Assembly (NCBI GenBank): GCA_023238725.1
Contig: CM041544.1
Location: 495,001 to 559,000 of the forward strand
Source of the DNA: Scortum barcoo
Taxonomy: Eukaryota; Chordata; Actinopteri; Centrarchiformes; Terapontidae
Direction of reading: 5' to 3'
DNA: 64,000 nucleotides
Below are positions 12,833-26,539 of this stretch, one piece after another; position 1 is the first letter of the stretch, and every line of letters starts with the position of its first letter. The notes beneath the pieces were generated by a model. It saw nothing but the letters and a program-made list of their open reading frames with translations. It did no database searches and had not been told where the DNA came from. A program made the translations under genes and the position numbers.

Positions 12833-13529
12833 TTCTTCTTTGCTTTTTTTTGCTTTTTTTTTAAGAAAAAATAGCACAATGAACATCCATTCCATTCATT
12901 CGAATAGATGAAGTAGCTGCTTTGTCTATTAACTATGCCCCAGCCTTCTCAGTTCCGATGGAGAAACTACTGACGTTAAATACTCCAAATGAAACAGTCT
13001 AGCATTAGATGAATATGTCTCATAAAACACTTGACCTAATCCTGACCTTTTTCATTGAATGACATTTGTGCTGCTTATAAGCAATCACATGAGAATCCAC
13101 ACGTGTCCAGAAAGCATATAAGGGATATGACCTCAGTGTACTCAGTGTCAACTATAGCCCTGTGTGTAGGATTATTTCACTGCTGCATGGCTAAGCAGTT
13201 TCCCCTTCAGAAATGTTGGAATTAAACAAATTCCCCAGTGTAAACCTACACAGCACATCTTCCTTAAGATAATTTCTAAAAGCATTTCAAATGTGACAAT
13301 GACAATAATGTAGGCTACATGTCAAACCCCACTGACCAGAGCATGAGTGATATACAAGAGCCTGAGAATATTCCTCAACAACATCAGACAATAGACAACA
13401 TCAGAGAACAAAGAAGTATACTGGCCCAGAAGGAAATCATCAAGCTTAACTGGTACAACGAATGTAATGAAGCAGAGACTAAAGACAATTACTGTCAAAG
13501 GAATTCATTGTTATTTTCCAGTTAGAGAT

Positions 13530-14160
13530 TCAACATTTAAGATTTTTATTATCCTATGCACAACAATTACATGGAGTAGTCGCTAGCAATTAAATTCTTG
13601 AGTCTCTGTCTCCTCAATGCTCAAAATAGTTTAGAAAGAGAGACCATATGTGCAAAAGAAAAACAGACATAGAACTAAAATAAATAATAACCTTAGTAAT
13701 AAAATAAAATACAGACCTAAAATAAAAATAATAATATAACAACTAAATAAGACATACAACTAAAATAGAACAGTTTATGGCTGGGGTGATTGGGGTCTTT
13801 TATTACACTGGGTGTAGAGGTCCTCTAAGGATGGCAGCTCCATCCTGGTGATGTGCTGAGCAGCTTTCACCACCCTCTGTAGAGCCTTATGGTGGAGGGT
13901 GCTGCTGCCATACCAGGTGGTGATGCAGCCAGTCAGGATCCTCTCTATGGTGCACCTGTAGAAGCTGCAGAGAATCCTTAAGTTCATGTTGAACCTCCAC
14001 AGCCTGCGGAGGAAGAAGAGCCACTGTCTGGATGTCTTTGTGACAAAGTCAGTGTGGTGAGTCCAGGTCAGAACCTGAAGCTGCTGACTCTCTGCCACAT
14101 CGTGTAGTCCTGTTGATGGAGAGGGGGGTGTGTTCCTCTCTCTGCCTATTTCTGAAGCCT
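13530..14160 (-). mobile_element. 5'-truncated LINE copy (reverse-transcriptase C-terminus plus 3' UTR)
   Basis: The minus strand encodes the end of a non-LTR reverse-transcriptase ORF: LTWTHHTDFVTKTSRQW, RRLWRFNMNLRILCSFYRCT, ILTGCITTWYGSS and ELPSLEDLYTQC, then a 3' UTR ending near 13530. It matches the longer copy in polr1c intron 8 (29370-29760) at very high identity, with a small deletion near 14070. The clade (Rex1/CR1-like) is an inference. Confidence 0.85.
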
Positions 14161-17100
14161 AGTTAGAATAATCTTTAATCTTCACACCTCTTGAATACAC
14201 ATTCTGTGTTATTTAAGTGGTGCCAGAAGATGTTAGTGGGTAGGTCTGCTATTTTACCTAGGGCTTTCATTATTTAGCTACTTTTTCAAAAATGCAGACT
14301 GCAGAATGGGGTGGGCACCCTTAATTAAGAAAAATAAATATATAAAAATAAAACAAACAAATACTGCATATTCCTACTGCAAACTGACTGACAATAATAT
14401 AAGAGTGTACAAAACAAAGATGCAACTCACAAACAATAAATAAGAGGTACTAAATGTTGGGGAAATGTCTTATCAACACCAGCTGAAAGCACTGACTTTG
14501 ATGTGGGAAATATTTAGATAAAATGAATGCATTTTCAAGCCCATTATACAGTTTGTATGAACGTATGTAACTATATGTTCACACCTCACCAAATATTCTA
14601 GACACACCTCCATTAATAATGCCGCTGTTCCTCTTCAGCTTATCTAAGTGCAGGGCTGTAGCTGTAGAACATGAAAACAATGGACACATTTCCTGTTTAG
14701 TTCCACAGGAAGTTGAGGAAATGAGAAAATGATGGCAGGACATTGGATACGAGTTCTCTAACATCAACTTGCAACACCGTCTCTTATCTTAAATGAAGTT
14801 TTAATATTTCAATATTATATTTTAATATTTGCTGCATTTATTCCAGTGCTAAACACCATTCAAGAATTTCAGACTGCTACAGATAGCAGGGGGATTAAGG
14901 ACACTTTACAGAGGGTAGTGTAGATAACAGTGACAGAATCAAAATGCATGGAATGGTCAAGGTTTGAGGAGAAATACCTAAATGCTAATAGCTGCAACCA
15001 TCTCCCACAACAGCTAATGTCAACAGCAGGTGAGGGACACTACACACACTAATTAAGCTGCACTAATCATCTTTTTCACATTAACAATATGTCAAATGAC
15101 TAAAAGTAGTAAAAGTTCACACTTGATGAGCAGTTATTAAATGCAGGTTCAACAGTCTGTATCTAAATGTAACAACATCCAATTGTTTTGATGAAAATTG
15201 CAAAGACTCATAATTACAACTTGGATATTACCATGAAAAGGTACTTACAAGTTGAAAAAAGTAGACATAGTTACTGTCACACAACATGTATGTAGCATAA
15301 CAAGAGATTCTAATGCATTACCTCAAGAAACATAAAGAATCCACTGTTTGGAGCTTGTGTCAAATTTCCCCTTGGGGTAAATAAAGCATTCTAATTCTGA
15401 TTGTGCCATATTAGAGAAAACGTCAGGATACTTGATTAGGATCACTCACTGTTGCTTTTCTTTGGATCATTCTTTTTTTGATATGCTGGCATTGTGGCTG
15501 TATGGATGGAAATCTCCCGAATGAAATGTCTCAACAACTATTGCACTGACTACCATGCAATTTGGTCCAAGATATTTAAGATTCCCTTTACAATGAAGGT
15601 CAAACTTTTAGTCTGTCCTTGTCCTATGGTTTATGACTAAATACCTACAAAGTGATAGGGAGTGCAAAACATTACCTGTAAAAAATAGAGCCTGTAATGG
15701 TTTAAATATACAGAGATCTGTTAAGTTGATCTGTTAAGTTGAGCTTTAATAGGTTTGATTTGTACATTTGTAACAGTAATGTGTGCAACAAAACCGTACA
15801 GTTAGCCCCAAGTTGGCTAACTCAAAAGATAGTTTTCTTGGGATACATACATGAAATAATTCACAATCTACACTTTAAAGTACATGAAGATTACAGTACA
15901 GTTTTCTAAATTGAGACGCAGTCTCAAATTAAGCCACTAGATAACAGCTTCTTGTGTTTTTCTGCCCAGTGTCATTATAATACACGCTAGGGGTCAGCAA
16001 GATGTGAACTACATTTCTGAAATTTCTTTACCAAATGTTCATGCCATGAGTGGTTTAGGTTATCCAAAACAACAGAAAAGCCTCAAACAAAGAAAAAGTG
16101 CAGCCAGAATATAGGCTCACAGCTCACCTAGCCTCACAAGGCAAGAGATGAGTTTGTACAGGAGAGGGGAAGAGTGCTGCAAGGGGAGACGAGTCAGCGC
16201 TTTTCAAATAATCACTGGGGAAAGGACTCTTGGAGCCATTCTGTTGAGTACAAATTTAAAAACACTTCCAGCAGCCCTCTACTGTCACTGCAAACCTGTC
16301 AGAAGTTCTGGTAATTCCCTTACATGAATTAGTGATTTTAAACTTCAGTTTTAAAGCTGGTGGTACAACATAAAAAGGGCAAGTATATTTTCCCACTTTC
16401 CTCTGGTGGTATCTATCCATGCAATTAGGTTAAATTGTATTTTTTGGGGTGGAGGCAGGGGTCTCAGAAACAAAGAAAACTTGATCAATATTTTACATTA
16501 TCATCTGACCCACAGTCTGGAAGAAAGGAAGTAGATCTTGAGTTAAAATTATTTTTATGAAATTTATAAAAAATAAAAAAAAAACAGTTGGACAAAAAAT
16601 ATAAACTTGTCATGTCATGCACTGAAGACTATGATGTGGCTGAAAGTGTCTGAAAATATAGCATGTAACTTTGGGTTAAGATTATTTCGTCAGACCATTT
16701 ACAATTTGACAAAATAACCTTAATTCAAATTAGAAGATGATGAATGAAGACTGGCATGTGACTGAAAGCTCAGAGAAAAACAGAAAGTACACATTGAGTT
16801 ATTTTATTTAGTCAAACTTAAGAATGATGTTTTCAACTAGGAACTGAAATGAAAAGCATGATCTAGGTCTATATCTCTGATTTTGACAAAGAGGAACAGT
16901 TGCCATGTTATTTTCACTGTTTCAAAACAAGAAGAACTGTAACACTCAGTATACTTCGTAAACTGGTCAGCTGCACATTTGCTTTATGTAAATAGGCTGA
17001 AATTAAACAAATTCCCCCAGTTCCCCAGTCTTGTACACCGTACAAGAACAGATGCCAAAAATAATTTTTCTTGAAGAGCAGTTATTTGTCCTCTTTAGCA

Positions 17101-18436
17101 CAGCACAAAGTAATTGCTCATGTAAAAGAGAAGCATGAACATCAGGTGCTTTCAGGCACACTGGAAGGAAAAAAAAAAAAAACTTTTTAAAGAAATTATT
17201 ATTTTCACATACTCGTAGAGCTGTGGTTCCCATTAGCACTGCTGACGACGATGATATCTGTCAATGGTTGCTGAGGCAAACAACATCTTCTGCCAGGCAA
17301 GGAAGGCAAAGGTCAGCAGGTAACACTTTGTGTTTCACTAAGTCCCGATCCTTCCCTTTTATGGTGATTCAAGAACTGATCAGATAGAACTGAATACAAC
17401 TTTGGACAGACCAACCAGAGTAGTGCCAAGGAATAAAAAATTATTTATTACTTTTTATATACTTTTTATTGCACTTAGCCATAGTTAGGAAGAAGCAACT
17501 GGGACTGAAATAAGATCACTCATTACCAATAACATCACCTTCAATTAGGTTTGACTGCTTTAACTTGTAATTTGAGGTCCTCACACACAGTATGTGACTT
17601 CTATTAAACAAATTCACCAACCATGTGTATTTCTTTTTTTGTCAAACCATTTTTTTCTAAAATATGAACCTCTCAGTAAAGCATTAAAAAGCTGTACAGA
17701 CATTTTAATGTAACCTTCAATAAATTCCGTCTTCTTCTCATGCAAATGGCTGACCGCTTGCCTGTATTCTGATTGGTCAAGAAGCCTTGTAAGGCTATGT
17801 CAACAAATCTCATGTATTGAGCCAAACCATCAGTGAATGCATCTACTGACAAGCACTGGGTGCGTATCAAAGCCTCATAGAGCTTCTTCCTCTGAGCCAT
17901 AAGAACTATTAAAAACATAGTGAGCCACACAATTTCACTGACTGACATGTTCCTTCATCACCAGAAACGCACACTGTAGTATATTTGAACTCAACCCCAC
18001 ACACACCATTTTGCTGCCAGTAATACTCACTAGAGCACCAAACGTGGATTCATCTATCACTGTAGATAATTCTCAACAAACATCTGTTAAAAACTACAGC
18101 GTCCGCATGTTTTATGATGTTACCTAGCCTTTTTAACAAATTGGTATTTGTGAGCCTGTGCATCTTCAGTAGGAAACCGTGAGCTGAGAGCCACAGATGG
18201 GTACGGAAATCAGATAGTATTGGGAGACAGACTAACATCCTGTTGGTTTGGTTCTTTGTCAGGGGACTGGTTGAATAGAACACTGGTAATACAAGGATAG
18301 TCCTGACTCATCTCACAGACAGTACAGGTGATGAGCGCTGGTGTGTGGGGTGAGGTGGTGTGGGTCGTAGATGATTAGGGATAAGTCAGACCTAGAAACC
18401 AAAACAAAACTTCAACTAAATGACACACTGAGTCTC
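14161..18436. other. Intergenic, AT-rich; fbxo28 3' UTR at the right end
   Basis: No supported gene. A short LINE-type tail (aatttccccttggggtaaat aaagcattc) lies near 15362-15395. The 3' UTR of fbxo28 extends leftward from 18436. A minus-strand AATAAA near 17463-17470 is a possible polyadenylation signal, but it is unproven. Otherwise I see no structured feature. Confidence 0.4.
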
Positions 18437-21400
18437 TCATTTCTTGCTGCGCAGCCGTTTGGACTGTCGTGGCAGGTCTGAGCTCTTTCTGGTGCGTTTG
18501 AGTGATGACCCTCCCTCACCCTCTGGCTCTCTGGGTAGAGATGCTGCAGCAATGCTGCCACTTGCCAACACAGTACCAGATGTGCTGGCAACAGTGGAAG
18601 ACACAGTGGTGCTACTGGATGTGGAGGGGACAGCTGTGCTAGGCCTTGTTCCTCCCATAGCAGCGGCACTACTGTCCATCAGTTCACGTAGCTTATGTTC
18701 CAGCTCAGCAAGGCGGGCATTCTGCTCACCAATCACCTGGGTCTGTTCCAGCAGCTTCTGCTCCTGGTCCTGCAGCTGCTTCTGCTGCTCCAGTTGCTTA
18801 ACACGTATTTCCTGCATCTCTCTCCGCAGTACTGTCATTGATGCCCCATTCACCTTCACCTGTTGCTGCACCTTGGTCATCTCAGAGCGTGATGGCGTGT
18901 TCTTGGCCAGCAGAGACATGGTAGTTAGGGAGGTAGATGGACCTGCCACTGAAGAACAGGAAAGAGGGTCAGTGGTCTTCTACTGGGCAAAAGTAAGAAA
19001 GGAACAGGACAAGATCTTCTATTTGTCTTAAATTGAGCATGAAAGTGCTCTTTGGTTGGAAAAGGTTAGTGACCACTGCTGTAAGGGTACAAGGGAATAC
19101 ACACAACGCAAAGAAAGCATTGCATTATTTTATCACTGACTATGATAAATGATGATACATTTGACAGCATTTGGTGAAAGGCAGGTGGAGCTTCTGGGTG
19201 AACTTTATTAATTTTTTAACAAAAATTATTATATGTTTTACAGTATTCAACACTACTGTGTCTCATCAGAGTCCTGTAAGTGCAATACTTCAGGTTATAC
19301 TATATATGAATATGATAAATGCCATAGCAACGGTGGATAAGGCTCATGGGTATTACAGTATCAAGTGCCATCAGCCATACCAAACTGGCAAATTAATGAA
19401 TTTAAAATAAAACTCTTCAACAAACACTTCAACAAATTGTGATAAATTATTCATGAGAGTCCTGTGTTTATGTTATCTATCTTACTTTGCAACTCTATCG
19501 CTATCAAAACTAAATACTTCTATTAACTATCTAAACACTCCACTATTGTCTTATAGGAAGACGTTTGATCTTTCATGTTTTTATTCATTCATGACTGAAT
19601 GTTTATTACATATTGTTATTGTTACATATTGTCTTACTGAGAGCAGAAGTATTGTGAGCTTTTCTGGGTGAATGTTTCTTTCGAATGCTAACTTTATAAG
19701 CCAGGTCAAACATGTATCAATTACCTGGTGTAGAACCAATGAGTCGGCTGGACAGGTCAGCCCCTGGCAGCTTCTTTTTCAAGATTGGGACAATCTTCTC
19801 ATCAAAGTACTCCATGGCCATGGAAGAGATATCCCTCAACTCCTGCAGAACCTCATGAGCTCGTTGGGGGGCTCGAGTGGAGTTCACGTAGCGCAGTACA
19901 CGGTAAATTTCATCTATCACCTGAGAACACATAACAGCTTATGATCAGGCTTTGCAAACAAGACATCACAAATAAAGCAGGAAACCAGATATTATACAAC
20001 AGTAGATCCTCTGCTGGCCAGGTCTGAGAATTGCAGCCCATAATTGCAACTTTTTTCAAGAAATGCATGGGCAGCTGAGAAGCTGGAGTCTATATGTTCA
20101 AGACACAACATACATTGCAACAGAAGCAGAATCGAAACTGTGCTGAATTCAGGGACAGCTAGCGCAGAAGTGTAGACAGCATGGAAACAACAAGAGCTGA
20201 TGTTTAAGTGCCACAATGTTGCCTGAATATTATAATACTCCCTCAACACAGGAGATATCTCCATTTGAGTGTGTATTATGCAGAGGTGTGTCAGCATGTT
20301 AATCCATCTGTCAAACAATGCCCCTTCATATTCCTTTGATACACAATTCCTAACTTTGATTACTACAGAGAGCAAGGGGAATTTTAAGGTGCAAGACTTG
20401 CATAAACCTCAATTACAAATCACACTGTTTGTAGTAATGCAAATAACTAAAAAGTCACCCAAAAAAACATTTTATTGTGTTTTCACACATAGATTATCAG
20501 ATTATTCTGAAAAGATGGAGCTAGTAGAGACTGAGACATTCTTGATTCACATAAAAGCATAAACAGTATTCTTTACTGAATGGGGACAGAATTATTATTG
20601 TCCTCTACACAGGGTCAAAATTTGGGTAACTAAGATATCATATCATTACATCAAATAAAGCAAATTAGTGTATTTTCTATTGAAAAGAAGCCTTTTAAGG
20701 AATTTCTATTAGTCTATTACTGCTGTTTTGTGGACAAATGGACACAGAGCTAACCTTTCCAGGGATGAAGCAGCAGAGGTTGGAGTCGACATATTTCATG
20801 AAGGTCATGTTGAGCAGAGAGAGGCGCGTCTCCACAGCTGCAAGGATGTCAGCGTGACGGGCCAGTGAATGGTTTCTCCTCTCTGATTCTCGCCTAGAAA
20901 CAATTCATGATAAACACAGCAGTAAAGACAGACTTGAAATGGCGAACAACGTTTTCTTAAAAATGATGTTTCCAATCATATTTAACTGTGCATCACAACT
21001 TTACCAATCGATTTAGTTCAATTTATTAACTAAATCTACTTCAAGAGAAAAATAATTTTATGTACTCAGTTTAGTTATTCACACATTAATCTACATTAAA
21101 GCAGAAGTAGGTAACTTTTATACATATTTTCTAAAACTGGCACTATGCCCTGACAGTAGTACATCAGACAGTTAAGAAAGTTGATCTGTAGATAAAAAAA
21201 CAAAAAAAACAAATCAGGCGTCCCCTGGCTCCACCTGCTGCCTTTAAGTCCATTTACAAAAATCCAACACAACACAAGTAATCAGAATAGAGACTGACAG
21301 ACTTTGAAGACAAGCTGGAGCACAACATGGAAAGAGGGGAAGTTGTACTTGTTCAAATTTTCAAATCCACCCTCCACTAAATCTTACTGAGTGTAACTAT

Positions 21401-24242
21401 CAGGTTTCAGAAAAAAATGCAGCTGGCTCAGTACTTGACACTTAACCACTGTCTGACTTGCTACACTTAAATTCTGCTTTAAGGTCTAACAAGATTATTA
21501 AACGTGATTAAAAACTGAGATGTATCCTCTGTATTGTCAGCCTGAACTATAACAGCATGTCTGAAACTACTGTGAGCTAATCACACTTTTGTCACAACTG
21601 AAGCTATAGTTGTTATGCAAAACTATCAATCCTAGAACACAATGTTTTAACACACACTGAATTTGTTTGAAATCAGTTTTAAAAAGCATCCAAGTACAGT
21701 TTTCTGGGGGCTTTTAATTTAGACAGCTGATTTTACAAATAAAACATTTGTATAAATACATGTGTATATAGGATATATGTATATATATGTAGAATTTAAA
21801 TGTCCATATAGCTTTCTATCTGTTGAAAATCTGGAATAGAAACTAAGCAACCAGCCAGTTGTGGTTCTTAACATCTGCTGTAAAGGAATGACAAGGACAG
21901 AGAGGAGGGAACCCCCCCAGTTGTTGTCTGTATTTGGCTGTAAGCTCTAATAGCCTATGCTCTGAGTACACAGCAGTGCTGTGGCTAAAGGACAGTGCAG
22001 ATAGAACTGAAGGACTGCTGCTGTTTAGCTGCTGACATGCTACTCTCACCACAGAGCTAGTGCAGACAAGTTGTGAGCTTGCCACTGGGCCTTTTCAACT
22101 GCTGTCAACCTGTGTCAATCATATTAGACACACATTAAATTCCTTTTGTAATCTAAGATTTATACAAAGTAACTATCAGCACATTGCAATTCAATCTAGA
22201 AGTCTTTGTAGACATAAACCTTTCAAAAATATTTTTCTGTCTGTGCAATATTGTCACTGACCATGAGGGGCCGGAAGACCCACAGCTGTCAAACAGTACA
22301 AGACATTAAAGCCACATTTCCACCAATCAGACAGGCTGCTGGCATAGCCTTTCATTGGCACAATAAATTAAATTTTCTTTCTCCAGTCTACAGTAGGCTA
22401 ACGTTAACAAGTAAAGACTAAAATACAGCAAAACATCCATTCATTTTATGACATTTTTAATATGGCTTCATTTGCTCGGCACAAGTAAGCAAATGAAATC
22501 ATCTGCTTAACATTACTTAGTTGACACACTATTACCATCTGGTGACAAACCCACCAACATTTAAGAGTCTGTGGAGAAAAGGCAAAACAGATCTTGTATT
22601 TAAGTACTATATACTATTTCACATATACTATTCCAAAGTGTTTGGTGGAAATGCAGCTTAACCTCAATCCAGTCTTCAAAATGTCCTTTCAGACATGTGC
22701 AATGTCAATAATTCCATGCTCCTGCAGAGCTTTGTGCTGGTGTGGTACTAACCTGGGCAGCTGAGCTTTGACTTGCCTCTGGCACAGACTGTGGTAACGC
22801 TCCACCTTCAGGAAGCCCTGATTCAAAACACGCTGGCAGATCATGTCCATGCGCTTACACACCTGGAGAAAAGAGACGAGGGAAAACAGGTGAACCGCAG
22901 TCTTGTACTTTTGCTTTAGGCAGATTCTCTGGTGGACAGACTTTTTCCAGAAAACTTCAGCAGAAAGACATCTTTGTTCGCCCAGTAGTCTGGATGAAGG
23001 ACAGTACCTCTCGTATAATAACTTTTTACAGTTGACACCTTGACATTTAAGAATTTGAGAAGTCAAAGAAAAATTCAAAGTCTAATCTAGCGTACAGAGA
23101 TAAAGCTCTGTTTGTTGTAATTTATTGTCTTTTCATTAGTCAATTATTTCTACAACTCAAAAAGCAATGCACAAGTTGGATGCACAGGTGGCTCAGTGGT
23201 AGAGTACGCTTGTGCCCATGTATGAGGCCTTGGGCCGCAGCAGATTCCCGGCTGGGGACCCTTTGCTGCATGTTTTCCCTCTCTCACCTTTCCTTTATGT
23301 ATTCAGCTGTCCTATCTATTATAATAATTTACAAAAAGCAATGCACAAGTCTTATTAACACAAACTAACAGGCCTCGGGGTCAAAGAGGTAAGGGACCCG
23401 CCCAGCAAGAATCTGCATTGTTTCCAAGTTAGTTAGGAGGGGGTCTGTGTCTTATCTGAGCACCCAGGGGCACATTTGCTCTTCATCTTCTCATACAAAA
23501 CAAGGATGACATAAAAGGCACACACTGAGGCTAACAATGTATCATAAAACACTTTTTCCCTTGCAACTATGTCCACGTGACCCTATATGAACCCATGTCT
23601 ATCAATGGATTTGGCATTGACAGAACTAAGTTATATGACTCTTGGCAGAGCTGCAGTAAAGAAGCACAGCCTGTATGCAAAGTGAACGGTGAATAACTTC
23701 CAGCTTAGTGACATATGTACAAGGGGCAGGCCATGTCTGAAGTGCATGGATATCTATACAGGAGTATAATTTAAGACAGTTCAGTTCAACATCTCTGTTA
23801 TCATCATTCATCTTTAGTGGTGTGTCGTGTATTCCATTCTCTGCTCAGCTAGGTTGTCCTGCTAATTAGATAACAATCCAACGAACACTGCGGGCTATTT
23901 AGACGGCTGCACGGACATTAAACACAGGTTTTAACATTACACTCTATCTAAACTTAATTCTACACGCAGTACATAAAACTAGTATGCCAAGACAAATGGT
24001 GCATGTGCCTAGCATTAGCTTTGTTCCTCTATTTGGCTTGTTTTTGTTCTTACCGAGCGCAGCAGGCTGATTTCATCGTAAGACAAAAAACTGAGAATGG
24101 TCTCAATGGCCACAATGGGCAGTCCTAACAGTGGGTTGTTCTGGTGCGGCTGGTCGGGTGGAGGTGTGGACTGTCTCGGTGACACCGCGTCTGAGTCTAA
24201 AGACCCAACACATCCATCAACTCGCTCTATGATGGCCGCCAT
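18437..24242 (-). CDS. fbxo28: F-box only protein 28
   Basis: Five coding exons (24242-24054, 22862-22753, 20893-20755, 19920-19725, 18948-18437) give 381 aa; human FBXO28 has 368. The protein is a substrate receptor of SCF (SKP1-CUL1-F-box) ubiquitin ligases; mammalian FBXO28 is nuclear and modifies MYC. The F-box spans about residues 41-80 (LPIVAIETILSFLSYDEIS, then VCKRMDMICQRVLNQGFL across the exon 1/2 junction). The middle (RESERRNHSLARHADILA, then VIDEIYRVLRYVNSTRAPQR) is nearly identical to the mammalian protein. A coiled coil rich in Gln and Glu covers about residues 235-301. A Ser/Thr-rich linker follows, then a basic tail ending KRLRSKK that could act as a nuclear localisation signal. 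Introns hold a TIR element and a SINE. The start codon sits in a YY1-like motif. Next gene downstream is degs1, in the same orientation. Confidence 0.97.
22309..22659. mobile_element. Short TIR element (MITE-like) in fbxo28 intron 2
   Basis: The ends AAGCCACATTTCCACCAA (22309-22326) and the complement of TTGGTGGAAATGCAGCTT (22642-22659) form an 18-bp inverted repeat with two mismatches. The interior is related to the right-hand parts of the long repeats at 8953-9557 and 56951-57527, including tccagtctacag and aaatgaaatcatctgcttaa. It has no coding potential. The superfamily cannot be assigned, because no clear target duplication was seen. Confidence 0.6.
23158..23350 (+). mobile_element. tRNA-derived SINE with 19-bp target-site duplication
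   Basis: The body (23177-23331) begins with a tRNA-like RNA polymerase III promoter: an A box in tggctcagtggtagag and a degenerate B box near ccgcagcagattcccggc. The tail (ctgcatgtt, ctctcacc, attcagctgtcc) is typical of a common teleost SINE. Perfect 19-bp direct repeats, caaaaagcaatgcacaagt, flank it at 23158-23176 and 23332-23350, as expected of LINE-mediated insertion. It lies in fbxo28 intron 1, antisense to the gene. Confidence 0.92.
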
Positions 24243-24275
24243 CTTGCTTTGCTAAGGAGGAGGCGGAAGTGACGC
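24235..24275 (-). promoter_or_regulatory. fbxo28 promoter-proximal YY1 and ETS-like motifs
   Basis: On the minus strand the start codon is embedded in AAGATGGCGGCC, matching the YY1 consensus AANATGGCGGC. About 20 bp upstream lies CGGAAGTGAC (plus-strand orientation, 24264-24273), an ETS/GABPA-like site. No TATA box is apparent. This is typical of a housekeeping promoter, with initiation expected just upstream. Confidence 0.55.
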
Positions 24276-24617
24276 TTCAAAGGGAAGCGAGCGTGCCATT
24301 TTTCTGAAGTCATAAAAAAACTTGATAGAATGTGAAAAAAAGCAACATAAGAGACTAATTTGAAGCATTTGAAGCAAGCAAGATAGGAATGTAGTGGAGG
24401 AATAATATTAACAACGAGGCGGAGCAAGGGGAAACAAAGCTGAACCAATGGGAGCAAAGATACACGTTTTATTTGACAAATTTACCATTGTGAATAAGGG
24501 TGTATTTTTCAGGTGTTTTCAACTTCTCTTTATGCGTAGAATAGTCTCTGATAAGTGCACATGTAGGCTATTATTTACTCTAATACAGTGGTATCTTAAT
24601 TCTTTGGCACAAGTCAA

Positions 24618-25205
24618 ACTGCATTGTTGTCAATTCTGCTGTATGTGCAGGACATGCAGAAGACAAAGTATGTTTCTCTCAAACCTTTGGTGCAAACAAC
24701 AAAAATAAGAAAAATACAACAAAATAAGCATAATGATTACAACTAAATTAAGACATGGCAATAAAACAAAGACATGGCAAAATCACAGAGAGTGCAATAC
24801 AGATATGGTAATAGTGCAAAATGGGAGTCAGCCTATAGACTGGTTAAAGTGGTTAAAGTCAATACACGTATGTCCTGTAAAGTGTATGTTACTGATTCTG
24901 GTTGTGCTCCATCTGTCTGAGGTTCACCTGCCTGGTGGGGACATGATCTGTATTACGACCCGTGTTTAACTCCATATATGATTGATGATGATGTTCTCTG
25001 TACATGTGGCATCTATTGCACGTCTGTCCGTCCCAGGGAGAGGGATCCCTCATCTGTGGCTCTTCCTCAGGTTTCGTCTTTTTCAGTCAGTCAGTTTTTC
25101 CTGACTCGGTTCGAGGGTCTAAGGACAGAGGGTGTCACAACTGTACAGATTGTAAAGCCCTCCGAGGCAAACAATGTTTGTGATTTTGGGTTTTAAATAA
25201 ATAAA
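24618..25205 (+). repeat. LINE 3' UTR fragment
   Basis: Shares with 40490-41083 an upstream part (gtgcaggacatgc, ctctcaaacctttggtgc, aaagacatggcaaaatcaca) and a terminal part (cacgtctgtccgtcccaggg, ggttcgagggtctaaggaca, aaataaataaattt). The second copy sits directly behind a reverse-transcriptase fragment, which identifies both as the 3' end of one LINE family. No coding sequence is present in this copy. Confidence 0.75.
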
Positions 25206-25734
25206 TTTGATTTTTTTTAATTGTCAACTGTAAGGAAATACTGAGAAACAATTATTTATGGTCATGGTAGTTCTCTAAAGTTTGAAGAAAGTCAAAGAGA
25301 CTTGGAATAAGTTTAATCTCTCATCCAAGAGGCTTCAGTTCTCACCCGAAGTTCTTCAGAAATGAAGAAGCCTAACTTGATGCCTAAATTAAGTTTAATT
25401 GTGGCCTGAATTTTCCTCGTAGACCTGGGTATCAACCCAGACCTTTGTTAAACAATTTTTTTTCTTGTCCACAATGAAGAAGGGATGTTCTGTCATCTTT
25501 GTGGCCTTGACCAGTGGCTGCATCATTTTTGTGTTATCAAGGGTTACAGTTTGGTAAGTGAATTTGAATTGACCTTTTCAGAAACGATAACCTTCATCCC
25601 AATTGGAGGGGATCAAGCCAAGTGGAAACAAGACTTATCTAATACATTAGCAGTCTATTAACTGACAGATGACTATCCCCACACAGACCTCCACCAATCC
25701 TGCCCCTGTATATCGCAGCCCTGTGCTTCTCAAC

Positions 25735-26060
25735 AAAGGAAGAAAAAGAAGATGATATACATACTTTATTTTTTTTTACTCTGTTATTATTATACACACA
25801 GGTCTGAAAATATACATGCACAAATGCAACATATGCACATGCATTAATGTACGTAAAGATGTTAGGTTGTCTCTTGGGGGGCTCCCTTGAGCAGTTAGGG
25901 GTTCAGTGCCTTGCTCATGGGAGCTTCTGAAGTGATCTGGTACCTCTCCAGTAACTAGTCTGCACTCTATATTGACTGGTCTGAGTTGAGCCTGAACCCC
26001 TGCAACAACCCTCCTCTATGCCATGTCTCATGAAACTGAGCTACTACCACCCAATGACAG
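25735..26060 (-). repeat. Dispersed repeat, copy 1
   Basis: Related to 61435-61700 over several blocks: acacacaggtct, agtgccttgctcatgg, gaagtgatct and tattgactggtc, then actgagctacta. The minus-strand reading resembles 3' ends of fish retroposons, with a tttatt run at the start. The class is uncertain, and there is no coding content. Confidence 0.5.
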
Positions 26061-26539
26061 GCTGCACGCTCATCTGTGTCATAGCTCTGTTGACATTGGT
26101 GAAGCAGAATGGCGAAAAATTATTTCATTCCTCCTGAAAGGCTGAAAGCTCCCATGAAATTTTTTAACTCAGAATTTAAAACTGCACATACCAACAATTT
26201 TTCAGATCCTATAGCTTAACATAAGCATGACTCCAGAGGTCTTTTTGGTACAGTCAGTTATACCACAGACCTCCCCCACTTTTAATTGAGCCATCAGTAG
26301 ATAAATGTGGGAGGTTTGTTTTTTTTCCCCCCACTTTTCTCAGATAAGGTTAGGTTAGGAATGCAACTGTCCTTCCTTTTCAAACTCTCCCTGACCTTTG
26401 ATGTAAAACAACTTGCACCCTGCTAGAAATCTGTCCGTCATTAGCAAGAATTTAATGTCATAACTACAATGAACGAATCCTCCGGTTCACTGGAAATATG
26501 TCTGTATCATTTTAAAGAAATATTTTACTGGGTCTCCCC

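Noticed and set aside
18444..19031. 195-aa plus-strand frame rich in Ser and Cys
   Set aside because: It is antisense to the Gln/Ser-rich last exon of fbxo28.
23177..23260. Possible functional tRNA gene
   Set aside because: The A box is good, but the cloverleaf cannot be completed, the B box is degenerate, and perfect target duplications mark it as a SINE.
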